A model generated the notes under the pieces. It was not told the origin of the DNA. It was given only the letters and a program-made list of their open reading frames with translations, and searched no databases. A stretch of DNA of 13,437 nt from Lachnospiraceae bacterium UBA3845 (lineage in GTDB: Bacteria > Bacillota > Clostridia > Lachnospirales > Lachnospiraceae). The DNA lies in the NCBI GenBank assembly GCA_002392705.1, contig DGHP01000062.1:2028-15464 (forward strand), written 5' to 3'. Shown here one piece after another: positions 7,980 to 13,437 of this stretch. How positions within the stretch are numbered: position 1 is the stretch's first letter; each line of letters opens with the position of its first letter. Position numbers and translations under genes: made by a program.

Positions 7980-8408
7980 ATGGCGGACGCAGCTGTTTTG
8001 ATATATCATATGAAAGAAGACCGCATGCGCCGGCTTAAGGAAGTCTGCAGCAGCATGGGCATCCGCGCTGTCCCTGTGGACAGAGAGGCGGAACGGGCCC
8101 CTGTCGGGCTGCTTTCGGGAATGCTGGATCCCGTGAAGCTTGCCCGGAGCGCGTCCGGGCAGATGCAGGAAAACCGCGGTCCGAAAGAGATCGATGAAGA
8201 GATGATCGTGATGGCGGGATTTACAGAGCAGCTTTTTAACAGCTTTCTGGACCGCCTGAAGGAAAAGACGCTGCGGATCGATCTGAAAGCGGTGCAGACG
8301 GAGACGAATCTTTACTGGAGCGGGGAGATGCTGCAGGCTGAGCTGAAGAGGGAGCGCGAGCTTTACCGGAACATGATGCATATGAACAGTCCTGCCCGGC
8401 CGCTTTGA
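7980..8408 (+). CDS. DUF3783 domain-containing protein
   Basis: A 142-residue cytoplasmic protein with no membrane segment. The C-terminal half (about 73-114: EEMIVMAGFTEQ, then DRLKEKTLRIDLKAVQTETNLYWS) looks like the DUF3783 domain known from Clostridia, whose function is undetermined. The N-terminal part (4-50: AAVLIYHMKEDRMRRLKEVCSSMGI and PVGLLSGM) fits the rest of that family. A strong GGAGGAG (about 7967-7972) lies 8 bases before the ATG, so translation should be efficient. It follows the HAD gene after a 147-bp gap filled by a repeat, and precedes the split-barrel gene by 23 bp. The domain call is from memory of the family pattern, and no role can be assigned. Confidence 0.8.
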   Translation: MADAAVLIYHMKEDRMRRLKEVCSSMGIRAVPVDREAERAPVGLLSGMLDPVKLARSASGQMQENRGPKEIDEEMIVMAGFTEQLFNSFLDRLKEKTLRIDLKAVQTETNLYWSGEMLQAELKRERELYRNMMHMNSPARPL

Positions 8409-8431
8409 GATTCAGAAAGTTGAGGACGCTT

Positions 8432-8902
8432 ATGTTCCGTGAGATGAGAAGAAAGAAGCAGCAGATCAGTGAGGAGGAATGTATCCGTCTTCTTCAGACG
8501 GCAAAAAGAGGAATTCTTTCTGTGTCGGGGGATGACGGTTATCCCTACGGCGTGCCGATGGATTTTGTGTACGGGGACGGGAAGATTATCTTCCACTGCG
8601 CGAAAAGCGGTCACAAGCTCGACGCGGTCCGCAGGCTGGATAAAGTATCCTTCTGTGTGCTGAGTGAAGGGATTCCGGAGGAAAATGACTGGTGGTATCA
8701 CTTTACGAGCGTGATTGTGTTCGGCAGGATTTCGGAAGAGAAGGATCCTGAAGAGAAGAACAGGTATCTGAGGCTTCTGGGCAGAAAATATATGCCATCG
8801 GAAGAAGTCATGGAGGAGGACCTGAAAAAGAACGGCCCTGCTGCCTGCGTGCTGGTTCTCAGAATCGAATGCATGACGGGGAAAAAGGTCAGGGAGAAGT
8901 GA
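8432..8902 (+). CDS. Pyridoxamine 5'-phosphate oxidase-like FMN-binding split-barrel protein (NimA-like)
   Basis: A 156-residue flavin-binding protein of the split-barrel superfamily, which includes nitroimidazole reductases and many enzymes of unknown substrate. Family features are RGILSVSGDDGYPYGVPMDFVY (26-47) and KIIFHCAKSGHKLDAVRR (51-68), the region that holds the FMN phosphate and ring in relatives, then SVIVFGRI (93-100) and a C-terminal IECMTGK. ATG at 8432 is chosen because GAGG (8422-8425) lies six bases upstream. A TTG at 8405 overlapping the previous stop would add nine residues without a ribosome binding site. It is probably co-transcribed with the DUF3783 gene and ends at a strong terminator. 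The fold is secure. NimA-type drug reduction is only one possibility. Confidence 0.88.
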   Translation: MFREMRRKKQQISEEECIRLLQTAKRGILSVSGDDGYPYGVPMDFVYGDGKIIFHCAKSGHKLDAVRRLDKVSFCVLSEGIPEENDWWYHFTSVIVFGRISEEKDPEEKNRYLRLLGRKYMPSEEVMEEDLKKNGPAACVLVLRIECMTGKKVREK

Positions 8903-8911
8903 TAACGGCAA

Positions 8912-8937
8912 AGAGCCTGCGCTGATGCGCAGGCTCT
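8912..8937 (+). terminator. Hairpin terminator after the split-barrel gene
   Basis: A perfect 11-bp inverted repeat, AGAGCCTGCGC and its complement, with the loop TGAT. It starts 9 bases after the stop codon. The 3' flank TCCCTGTTTAT is only moderately T-rich, and the other strand gives CTTTGCCGTT, so termination may work in both directions and also close the opposing traX transcript. The stem is unambiguous; the strength is inferred. Confidence 0.8.
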
Positions 8938-8957
8938 CCCTGTTTATATGGTCATTA

Positions 8958-9014
8958 TTCACGGTCCTCCACATATCAGGCTGCACACATATTCCGCCTG
9001 GCAGCTTTGCTGCC
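8958..9014 (-). repeat. Dispersed intergenic repeat, copy B (inverted relative to copy A)
   Basis: Read on the minus strand this carries the same order of blocks as copy A. It has hairpin GGCAGC-AAA-GCTGCC, one pair longer than in copy A because of an A-to-G change, then GGAATATG, CTGAT and ACCGTGAA. Identity is about 86 percent over the core by hand alignment. Upstream on the same strand (to about 9080) ATGCGCT, GCGGCAT and TGTGCGC follow in the same order as in copy A but with extra bases between them. The copy lies downstream of traX in the direction of that gene. Confidence 0.7.
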
Positions 9015-9066
9015 TGAGCACAACAGCGCACAGAGCGGATCATCCGTAATGCACACATATGCCGCC
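8983..9066. repeat. Short direct repeat inside copy B
   Basis: GCACACATATTCCGCC (8983-8998) recurs as GCACACATATGCCGCC (9051-9066), 15 of 16 bases identical and 68 bp apart. It suggests that copy B contains an internal duplication that copy A has lost or never had. The rest of the 8938-9127 gap contains no gene that could be supported. Confidence 0.55.
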
Positions 9067-9127
9067 TTGAGCGCATTACGCGCAGTCTTCCCGGACTGGC
9101 GAGGAGTCTGCGCCGCCAGGTCAGCTG

Positions 9128-9961
9128 TCATCGCGCGAAAATCAATGGGAGAAGATAGTGCCGGATTGTCCCCAGAATCAGGAGATGTCCCGGGTAGAAA
9201 CAGTAAAAGAGATATTTGAGCCCCCGGCCCCGCTTCCCGTTGTAAAGGAAACAGAGGATAAAGGAGAGGGGCGCCCAGGTCTCCCAGGCGATGGCTGCCG
9301 CGCCGCCTGCACATTCATAGAAGCGGTGTTCATGCAGAAGATACAGGACCGCGATCAGAAATACCCCTTTATAGTTGTAGTCCGTCATCATGGCTCTGGC
9401 AAGCATCATGCCGGAGGCAAGGCAGAGGTACTGCAGGCAGGGTCTTTCTTTCAGAAGATCCATCATCCAGATGACCAGAAGTCCGATCAGAAGGGTGAAA
9501 TAGACATTCTGCTTCTGCCAGTAGATATAGCTGGGCTTCAGGCAGTAATCAAAGGGGAATTCGGAGATAAGGGCAAAAAGGAAGAGTCTCCGGGCGTAAC
9601 GCAGCCTGTTCCGTGTATGGAAAAAACCTTCCACGATAAGAAAGCAGAAAATCGGGAAGGCGAGCCGGCCGACGCCGCGCATCAGGCTGTAGAGAGCCTT
9701 CAGCTGTCTGTACAGGTCAGGGCTGGTGCTCACGGACATATGCCGCAGGACGGAAGAGACGACAGAGGCGCCGGCGTGGTCGATCAGCATAATGACGATC
9801 GCGAAAGTCTTCAGCATGGTACCGCTGAACCCGTACTCTGATCCCACGAAGCCCCTGTACAGTTTCATATCCAGACTGTCCGACGCGGGGGAAGCATTAG
9901 TTATAGTCGTTCCTTTTTTCATTTTGCTCAAAAATTCCTTTGTTCTGGAGAAAAAATGCAT
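9128..9961 (-). CDS. TraX-family integral membrane protein
   Basis: A 277-residue polytopic membrane protein resembling the TraX family, named after the F-plasmid pilin acetylase and common on clostridial chromosomes away from any conjugation gene. Diagnostic blocks are LKTFAIVIMLIDHAGA (50-65), GRLAFPIFCFLIVEGFFHTRN (by position 98-118), FALISEFPFD (129-138), NVYFTLLIG (152-160) and a C-terminal YCFYPGHLLIL (253-263). About seven or eight hydrophobic spans can be drawn between residues 48 and 275. The start at 9961 has AAGGA very close to it. An ATG 13 codons later has AAAGGAA 12 bases upstream and is equally possible; the first 40 residues are polar and poorly conserved in look. It is convergent with the split-barrel gene and divergent from uxaC. 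A modified substrate cannot be inferred. Confidence 0.87.
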   Translation of the reverse strand: MHFFSRTKEFLSKMKKGTTITNASPASDSLDMKLYRGFVGSEYGFSGTMLKTFAIVIMLIDHAGASVVSSVLRHMSVSTSPDLYRQLKALYSLMRGVGRLAFPIFCFLIVEGFFHTRNRLRYARRLFLFALISEFPFDYCLKPSYIYWQKQNVYFTLLIGLLVIWMMDLLKERPCLQYLCLASGMMLARAMMTDYNYKGVFLIAVLYLLHEHRFYECAGGAAAIAWETWAPLSFILCFLYNGKRGRGLKYLFYCFYPGHLLILGTIRHYLLPLIFAR

Positions 9962-10060
9962 ATTCCTTCTGCCGTGATTTTATCACCGGAATGCAGGAAA
10001 TGCCATACCTTTGTGTAAAATGCCTAAAAGTTCCTGTCATTCTTTGGGGAAAACCCCCAG

Positions 10061-10089
10061 TAGACGGGCTTCCGTTAAAATGCTAATAT
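10061..10089 (+). promoter_or_regulatory. Probable uxaC promoter
   Basis: TAGACG (10061-10066), a 17-base spacer and TAATAT (10084-10089), with TG one base before the -10 box as in extended -10 promoters. The -35 box matches four of six consensus bases. The predicted start near 10096 leaves a leader of about 90 nt and puts the palindrome at 10098-10111 over the start. The rest of the 224-bp gap between traX and uxaC holds no gene; a GGGG-AAAA-CCCC inverted repeat at 10046-10057 is of unknown use, and no clear traX promoter was found. Confidence 0.5.
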
Positions 10090-10097
10090 ATGAGCCA

Positions 10098-10111
10098 GAT
10101 AAACGTTTAAC
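10098..10111. promoter_or_regulatory. LacI-type operator at the uxaC transcription start
   Basis: GATAAACGTTTAAC is a 14-bp palindrome with a perfect 10-bp core TAAACGTTTA centred on CG and one mismatched outer pair. It begins 9 bases after the -10 box, the same distance as the operator-like site before the first regulator. The LacI-family protein encoded just downstream of uxaC is the expected binder. Binding by another LacI/CcpA-type protein cannot be excluded. Confidence 0.6.
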
Positions 10112-10185
10112 TTTTTTTCGGTTAGGGCATATTAACCAGATTAAGAGTCGCGAACTAACTTGTTCAGCCAGGGAGGTGCTGCATT

Positions 10186-11619
10186 ATGAAAGAGTTTATG
10201 GGGCAGGATTTTCTGCTTGAGACCGAAACCGCCAGTCATCTGTATCATGATTTTTCAGAAAAACTGCCGTTGATTGACTATCATTGCCATCTGAGTCCGA
10301 AGGAGATCTACGAGGACAGAAGGTTCTCGAATATTTCCGACGTGTGGTTCGGAGGCGAGCAGCCGGACGGAAGCTATTACGGGGACCATTATAAGTGGAG
10401 ACTGATGCGTTCGAACGCCATCCCGGAGCAGGAGATCGTAGGACGGGACGATGACTTTAAGCGTTTTTACGACTTTGCATGCACACTTGAAAAGTGCATC
10501 GGCAACCCGATGTACCACTGGTGCAACCTGGAGCTGCACAGATTCTTCGGGATCAATGAAGCGCTGAACCGCAGGAATGCCCGGGAGATCTTCGACAAGT
10601 GCAACGATATGCTCGCCAATGATCCCGACTGCACGGCCAGAGGTTTTATCCGCAAATCCAACGTCTACTATGTCGGAACTACGGATGATCCGGTTGATAC
10701 GCTGGAATGGCATGAGAAGATCGCCGCTGACGACACGATGCCCTGCATCGTCCGCCCCAGCTTCCGCCCGGACAAGGCGATCAACATCACCAAGGAAGGC
10801 TTTGCGGACTATCTGCGCAGTCTTGCGAAATCTGTCGGCAAAGAAGCCCTTACCACGACGCAGGAGGTCTGCGACGCGCTGGTTGAAAGAGCCGAGTTCT
10901 TTAAGGATCACGGCTGCGTGGCTTCCGACCACGGCATTGATTATATGATGTTCCGCCCGGCCCCGATGGAGGAAGCGGACGCTGCCCTGAAGAAAGTCCT
11001 TGCCGGAGAGAAGATTACGACCGAGGAAGCAGAGAAGTTCCAGACACAGGTCATGCTGGCCCTGGGCAGAGCCTATCACAGGCTGGGCATTGTCATGGAG
11101 ATCCATTACGGTGCCCTGCGCAACGGCAATGAGCGCATGTTCCGCAAGGAAGGTCCGGACACCGGATTTGACTGCGTCGCCATCACGGACAGCGGCAAGG
11201 CCCTGGTCGCCTTCATGAGCGAACTGGACAAGAACGGTGAGCTTCCGAAGACTGTCCTCTTTTCTCTGAATGAGGGAGACAATGAGATGCTTGACACCAT
11301 CCTGGGTCTCTTCCAGTCGGATGAGGTTCCGGGAAAGATCCAGCACGGACCTGCCTGGTGGTTCTGCGATACCAAGAGCGGCATGGAAGAACATATGAAG
11401 TCACTTGCCAACCTCAGCGTACTCGGCAATTTCATCGGCATGCTGACCGACTCCAGGTCCTTCCTGAGCTATCCCAGACATGAATATTTCCGCAGGATTA
11501 CCTGCAACTTTATCGGAAACCTCGTGGAGAACGGAGAGTATCCGGCCGATGACGAATCCCTGAAGGAGATCGTGGAAGGAATCAGCTTCCGCAACGCAAA
11601 GAGATATTTCGGGATCTGA
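10186..11619 (+). CDS. uxaC: Uronate isomerase (glucuronate/galacturonate isomerase)
   Basis: Converts D-glucuronate to D-fructuronate and D-galacturonate to D-tagaturonate, the first intracellular step in use of pectin- and glycan-derived hexuronates. It has 477 residues, typical of the family. The amidohydrolase-type metal motif His33-x-His35 is in LIDYHCHLSPKEIY (29-42). Further family blocks are SDHGIDYMMFRP (247-258), EIHYGALRNGNERMF (305-319), GKIQHGPAWWFCDTKSG (383-399), GMLTDSRSFLSYPRHEYFRR (by position 418-437) and a C-terminal NAKRYFGI. GGGAGG (10171-10176) lies 9 bases before the ATG. It stands directly before a LacI-family regulator and a tagaturonate reductase gene, the next enzyme of the galacturonate branch, which supports the assignment. 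Confidence 0.96.
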   Translation: MKEFMGQDFLLETETASHLYHDFSEKLPLIDYHCHLSPKEIYEDRRFSNISDVWFGGEQPDGSYYGDHYKWRLMRSNAIPEQEIVGRDDDFKRFYDFACTLEKCIGNPMYHWCNLELHRFFGINEALNRRNAREIFDKCNDMLANDPDCTARGFIRKSNVYYVGTTDDPVDTLEWHEKIAADDTMPCIVRPSFRPDKAINITKEGFADYLRSLAKSVGKEALTTTQEVCDALVERAEFFKDHGCVASDHGIDYMMFRPAPMEEADAALKKVLAGEKITTEEAEKFQTQVMLALGRAYHRLGIVMEIHYGALRNGNERMFRKEGPDTGFDCVAITDSGKALVAFMSELDKNGELPKTVLFSLNEGDNEMLDTILGLFQSDEVPGKIQHGPAWWFCDTKSGMEEHMKSLANLSVLGNFIGMLTDSRSFLSYPRHEYFRRITCNFIGNLVENGEYPADDESLKEIVEGISFRNAKRYFGI

Positions 11620-11687
11620 GCATCAGGCGGCTGCATTTATAAGCGGACGGTTTTTTAAAGGGAGTATCTGCGGAAAGGGGGTGCGGG

Positions 11688-12707
11688 ATGCCTACGATCA
11701 AGGATGTCGCAGAAGTTTCCGGATATTCCGTGTGTACGGTATCAAAAGCACTCTCCGGCAAAGGCAGCATCCGGGAGGAGACCCGGAAGAAGATCCTGGC
11801 TGTGGTGGAGGAGATCGGTTATCATCCGAACCGCCTGGCCGTCAGCCTGAAGACCGGACGGACCAATTCCCTGGCGCTGATCGTGCCGGATGTAACGAAT
11901 ATTTATTTTCCCAGACTGGAAAAATATGTGGAGCACTACGCCAGCCAGAAGGGCTATATGGTCTTCCTGTGCGACGCGGGCAACAGCTGCGAGAGAGAGA
12001 AGATTTTCATAGACGAGCTTTCACAGGGAAGGGTAGACGGGGTGATCGTGACGCCAAGCACACCGGAACACGGACACATCATGCGCCTTCAGGAGCTTGG
12101 AATTCCTTACGTCTATCTGAACCGCTATTTTGCCGATGATCCGGACAGATGCATCAGGATTGACAATGAGCGGGGCGCCTATGAATGCGTTTCCTATCTT
12201 CTCGACCAGGGATACAGGCGGATCGGGGCGGTTCTTCAGTCCTTTCATAATATCTCCTACCGCGAGCGTTATGAAGGAATGAAGAGAGCCTTCGCGGAGC
12301 GCGGCCTGCAGATGGACGAGGATCTGATCGTTTCTGACGCGGATGATCTGGAGAATGCCCATCATTCCATCGGCGTACTGCTGAGAAGGAAGAACAGGCC
12401 GGAGGCGGTTTTCGCCGCCAATGACATGCTTGCCCTCAGCGTCTATCAGGCCGCCTATGATGAGGGACTCCGCCTGCCGGAGGATCTGGCTGTGGTCGGA
12501 TACGATGACAGTATTCTGGCCGGCAAGATTGTTCCCAGGCTGACTTCCTATTATCAGCCCGCGCGGGAATGTGCGAAAGCCGCGATCGACCGGATTATGG
12601 CAGCCATAGAAGGCAGCCCGCCTCCGGAGAACGAAATCCTCTGCGGAAGGCTGGTAGTGCGGGATTCCGCTCCGGTGAGGGCGGAGCAGAGGGTGCGGGC
12701 GATCTGA
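11688..12707 (+). CDS. LacI-family regulator of the hexuronate locus
   Basis: A 339-residue repressor. The helix-turn-helix is at residues 3-22 (TIKDVAEVSGYSVCTVSKAL). The hinge at 46-56 (HPNRLAVSLKT) has AVSL where many relatives have ARSL or ARAL. The effector-binding domain runs from SLALIVPDVTNIYFP onward and ends with a YDDSILAGKIVPRLTSYYQP block. AAAGGGGG (11674-11681) precedes the ATG by 6 bases. The 68-bp gap after uxaC has a T-run (11651-11656) but no clear stem before it, so read-through from uxaC is likely. The location between uxaC and uxaB points to control by a hexuronate or a pathway intermediate. The palindrome over the uxaC start is a candidate target. It is not a close copy of the regulator at 1373-2395. 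Confidence 0.93.
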   Translation: MPTIKDVAEVSGYSVCTVSKALSGKGSIREETRKKILAVVEEIGYHPNRLAVSLKTGRTNSLALIVPDVTNIYFPRLEKYVEHYASQKGYMVFLCDAGNSCEREKIFIDELSQGRVDGVIVTPSTPEHGHIMRLQELGIPYVYLNRYFADDPDRCIRIDNERGAYECVSYLLDQGYRRIGAVLQSFHNISYRERYEGMKRAFAERGLQMDEDLIVSDADDLENAHHSIGVLLRRKNRPEAVFAANDMLALSVYQAAYDEGLRLPEDLAVVGYDDSILAGKIVPRLTSYYQPARECAKAAIDRIMAAIEGSPPPENEILCGRLVVRDSAPVRAEQRVRAI

Positions 12708-12716
12708 AGAAAAGTT

Positions 12717-12738
12717 ACGATTCACGGCCGTGAATCGT
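12717..12738. promoter_or_regulatory. Perfect 22-bp palindrome downstream of the hexuronate regulator
   Basis: The arms ACGATTCACGG and CCGTGAATCGT are exact reverse complements with no spacer; two of the next three pairs outward also match (GT...AC). As RNA it would fold into a 9-bp stem with a GGCC loop. The plus-strand flank is A-rich (TACAAAAAAGG), not T-rich, so it is not an intrinsic terminator for the regulator. On the minus strand AACTTTTCTT follows. It could be an operator for uxaB or an mRNA 3'-end stabiliser. Confidence 0.6.
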
Positions 12739-12751
12739 TACAAAAAAGGAG

Positions 12752-12787
12752 CATTCGTCCCGCGGAACCGGTAAGGCAGGATGCGGG
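12752..12787 (+). repeat. 36-bp direct repeat, first copy
   Basis: Identical to 12802-12837 at 34 of 36 positions; the differences are at 12764 (G versus A) and 12780 (G versus A). It begins CATTCGTCCCGC and ends ATGCGGG, so CCCGC near the 5' end can pair with GCGGG at the 3' end around a 19-base loop. It lies in the gap between the regulator and uxaB. Confidence 0.75.
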
Positions 12788-12801
12788 AATACATATGCAG
12801 A

Positions 12802-12837
12802 CATTCGTCCCGCAGAACCGGTAAGGCAGAATGCGGG
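12802..12837 (+). repeat. 36-bp direct repeat, second copy
   Basis: Starts exactly 50 bp after the first copy, separated by 14 unique bases (AATACATATGCAGA). It keeps the CCCGC/GCGGG inverted arms. Two copies only, so this is a tandem duplication or paired binding site, not a CRISPR array. The remaining part of the gap to 12900 shows no gene. Confidence 0.75.
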
Positions 12838-12900
12838 GCCGGATATGGAAGGAACAGCAGCCGGGCAGAAAGTTTCCGGCGTTCCTGAATCAACAATGAA

Positions 12901-12916
12901 GCGGACTGCGGTCCGC
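12901..12916 (+). promoter_or_regulatory. UNCG-type tetraloop hairpin before the uxaB ribosome binding site
   Basis: GCGGAC-TGCG-GTCCGC forms a perfect 6-bp stem closed by C(UGCG)G, a member of the very stable UNCG tetraloop class. AAAGGAG (12919-12925) begins two bases after the stem. Such a structure could protect the mRNA 5' end or limit ribosome access. Its role is inferred from position alone. Confidence 0.55.
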
Positions 12917-12931
12917 GGAAAGGAGCACATC

Positions 12932-13437
12932 ATGGATCAGTTAAACTATCAGGTGCTGGAAAAGTCGGGATATCAGGGTTATATCCTGAAGGACGCGCCG
13001 GTGAAAGTCATGCAGTTCGGAGAAGGCAATTTCCTTCGCGCCTTCGTGGATTACTGGTTTGATCTTGCCAATGAGAAGGGCGTATGGAACGGCAAGGAGA
13101 TGCTCGTACAGCCGATCGCCCCGGGTCTTGCGAAACTGATCAATCAGCAGGAAGGGCTCTACACCCTGTATCTGCGCGGCAGCGAGAACGGGGAGAAGGT
13201 CGACCGCAAAAGAGTGATCTCTTCTGTTGCAGGCTGCCTGAATCCCTATGAAAAAGAAGATTATGAAGCCCTGATGGAGCTGGCAAAGAGCGATGATCTG
13301 GAAGTGATCGTTTCCAACACGACGGAAGCCGGCATCCAGTATGATCCCTCCTGCAAGGCAGACGACTGTCCGCCGTCCTCCTTCCCGGCCAAGCTGACCC
13401 AGGTTCTCCTGACCCGCTGGCAGGCAGGCAAAAAGGG
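12932..13437 (+). CDS. uxaB: Tagaturonate reductase (altronate oxidoreductase), N-terminal part; runs off the right edge
   Basis: Reduces D-tagaturonate to D-altronate with NADH, the step after UxaC in galacturonate breakdown. The frame is open for 168 codons to the window edge out of roughly 480 expected. QFGEGNFLRAFVDYW (28-42) is the nucleotide-binding start of the polyol-specific long-chain dehydrogenase family and closely resembles E. coli UxaB from memory. QEGLYTLYLRG (73-83), VSNTTEAGIQY (127-137) and FPAKLTQVLL (151-160) agree. Mannonate or mannitol dehydrogenases share the fold, but GEGNFLRAFVD and the uxaC neighbour favour UxaB. AAAGGAG lies 6 bases before the ATG. The 224-bp gap before it suggests separate control from uxaC and the regulator. 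Confidence 0.93.
   Translation, partial: MDQLNYQVLEKSGYQGYILKDAPVKVMQFGEGNFLRAFVDYWFDLANEKGVWNGKEMLVQPIAPGLAKLINQQEGLYTLYLRGSENGEKVDRKRVISSVAGCLNPYEKEDYEALMELAKSDDLEVIVSNTTEAGIQYDPSCKADDCPPSSFPAKLTQVLLTRWQAGKK

Noticed and set aside
7011..8381. Long minus-strand open frame of 456 codons
   Set aside because: It is antisense to the HAD and DUF3783 genes, which have clear motifs and ribosome binding sites. Its own translation is rich in His, Leu, Gln and Arg without any recognisable motif.
9128..9961. Sign of a conjugative element from the TraX-like gene
   Set aside because: No relaxase, coupling protein, integrase or attachment site is nearby, and TraX-like genes are common on clostridial chromosomes.
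10255..11394. Minus-strand open frame of 379 codons opposite uxaC
   Set aside because: Shadow of a well-conserved gene; no motif or start signal of its own.
11620..11687. Terminator between uxaC and the second regulator
   Set aside because: TTTTTT at 11651-11656 is present, but no convincing stem precedes it.
12717..12738. Rho-independent terminator of the hexuronate regulator
   Set aside because: The stem is followed by an A-run on the plus strand, not a T-run; kept instead as an unexplained palindrome.
12764..12800. Third copy of the dispersed repeat near GCGGGAATACATATGCAG
   Set aside because: Only about 15 of 18 bases resemble GCGGAATACAGTGCGCAG at 7858, and the match does not extend, so chance cannot be excluded.
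12752..12837. CRISPR array
   Set aside because: Only two repeat units with a 14-base spacer, no further units on either side and no cas gene in the window.

Overview
The window looks like the chromosome of an anaerobic, fibre-using member of the Clostridia, most likely the Lachnospiraceae. The reasons are the family-level look of almost every protein (GH94 cellobiose phosphorylase, DUF3783 protein, TraX-like membrane protein, a bacterial GlnRS of the kind found in this family), strong AGGAGG-type ribosome binding sites, and a GC content judged by eye to be in the mid-50s. The species cannot be named from the sequence. No rRNA, tRNA, CRISPR array, transposase or phage gene was seen.

Layout. 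(1) Positions 1-2395 hold a cellobiose module. The 5' end of a cellobiose phosphorylase gene on the minus strand runs off the left edge, and a LacI-family regulator is divergent from it. The space between them carries two well-formed sigma-A-type promoters, each with a copy of the same operator-like word just downstream of its -10 box. (2) Positions 2540-7832 are a tight same-strand run: mutY, a family 2 glycosyltransferase, glnS, a YdcF/DUF218 protein and a Cof-type HAD phosphatase, with gaps of 5 to 35 bp or a 4-bp overlap. A small pair follows (DUF3783 protein and FMN-binding split-barrel protein, 7980-8902), closed by a strong hairpin terminator. (3) Positions 9128-9961 on the minus strand encode a TraX-like membrane protein. 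(4) Positions 10186-13437 are a hexuronate catabolism locus: uxaC, a second LacI-family regulator, and the 5' part of a tagaturonate reductase gene (uxaB) cut by the right edge.

How the genes fit together. Both ends of the window are sugar-use modules with a LacI-family regulator beside the enzyme: cellobiose phosphorolysis on the left, and glucuronate/galacturonate isomerisation and reduction on the right. The uxaC promoter has a near-perfect LacI-type palindrome over its expected start, arranged like the one in front of the first regulator. The middle is housekeeping: repair of 8-oxoguanine mispairs, tRNA charging, and small enzymes of unknown substrate.

Unexplained non-coding structure. 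A diverged intergenic repeat of at least 56 bp occurs twice in opposite orientations, each copy downstream of a gene (after the HAD gene and after traX), so the two copies flank the DUF3783/split-barrel pair. The 224-bp gap before uxaB holds a perfect 22-bp palindrome, a 36-bp direct repeat at exactly 50-bp spacing, and a UNCG-type tetraloop hairpin two bases before the ribosome binding site. These are the most unusual parts of the window. None of the coding genes amounts to a clearly new system.
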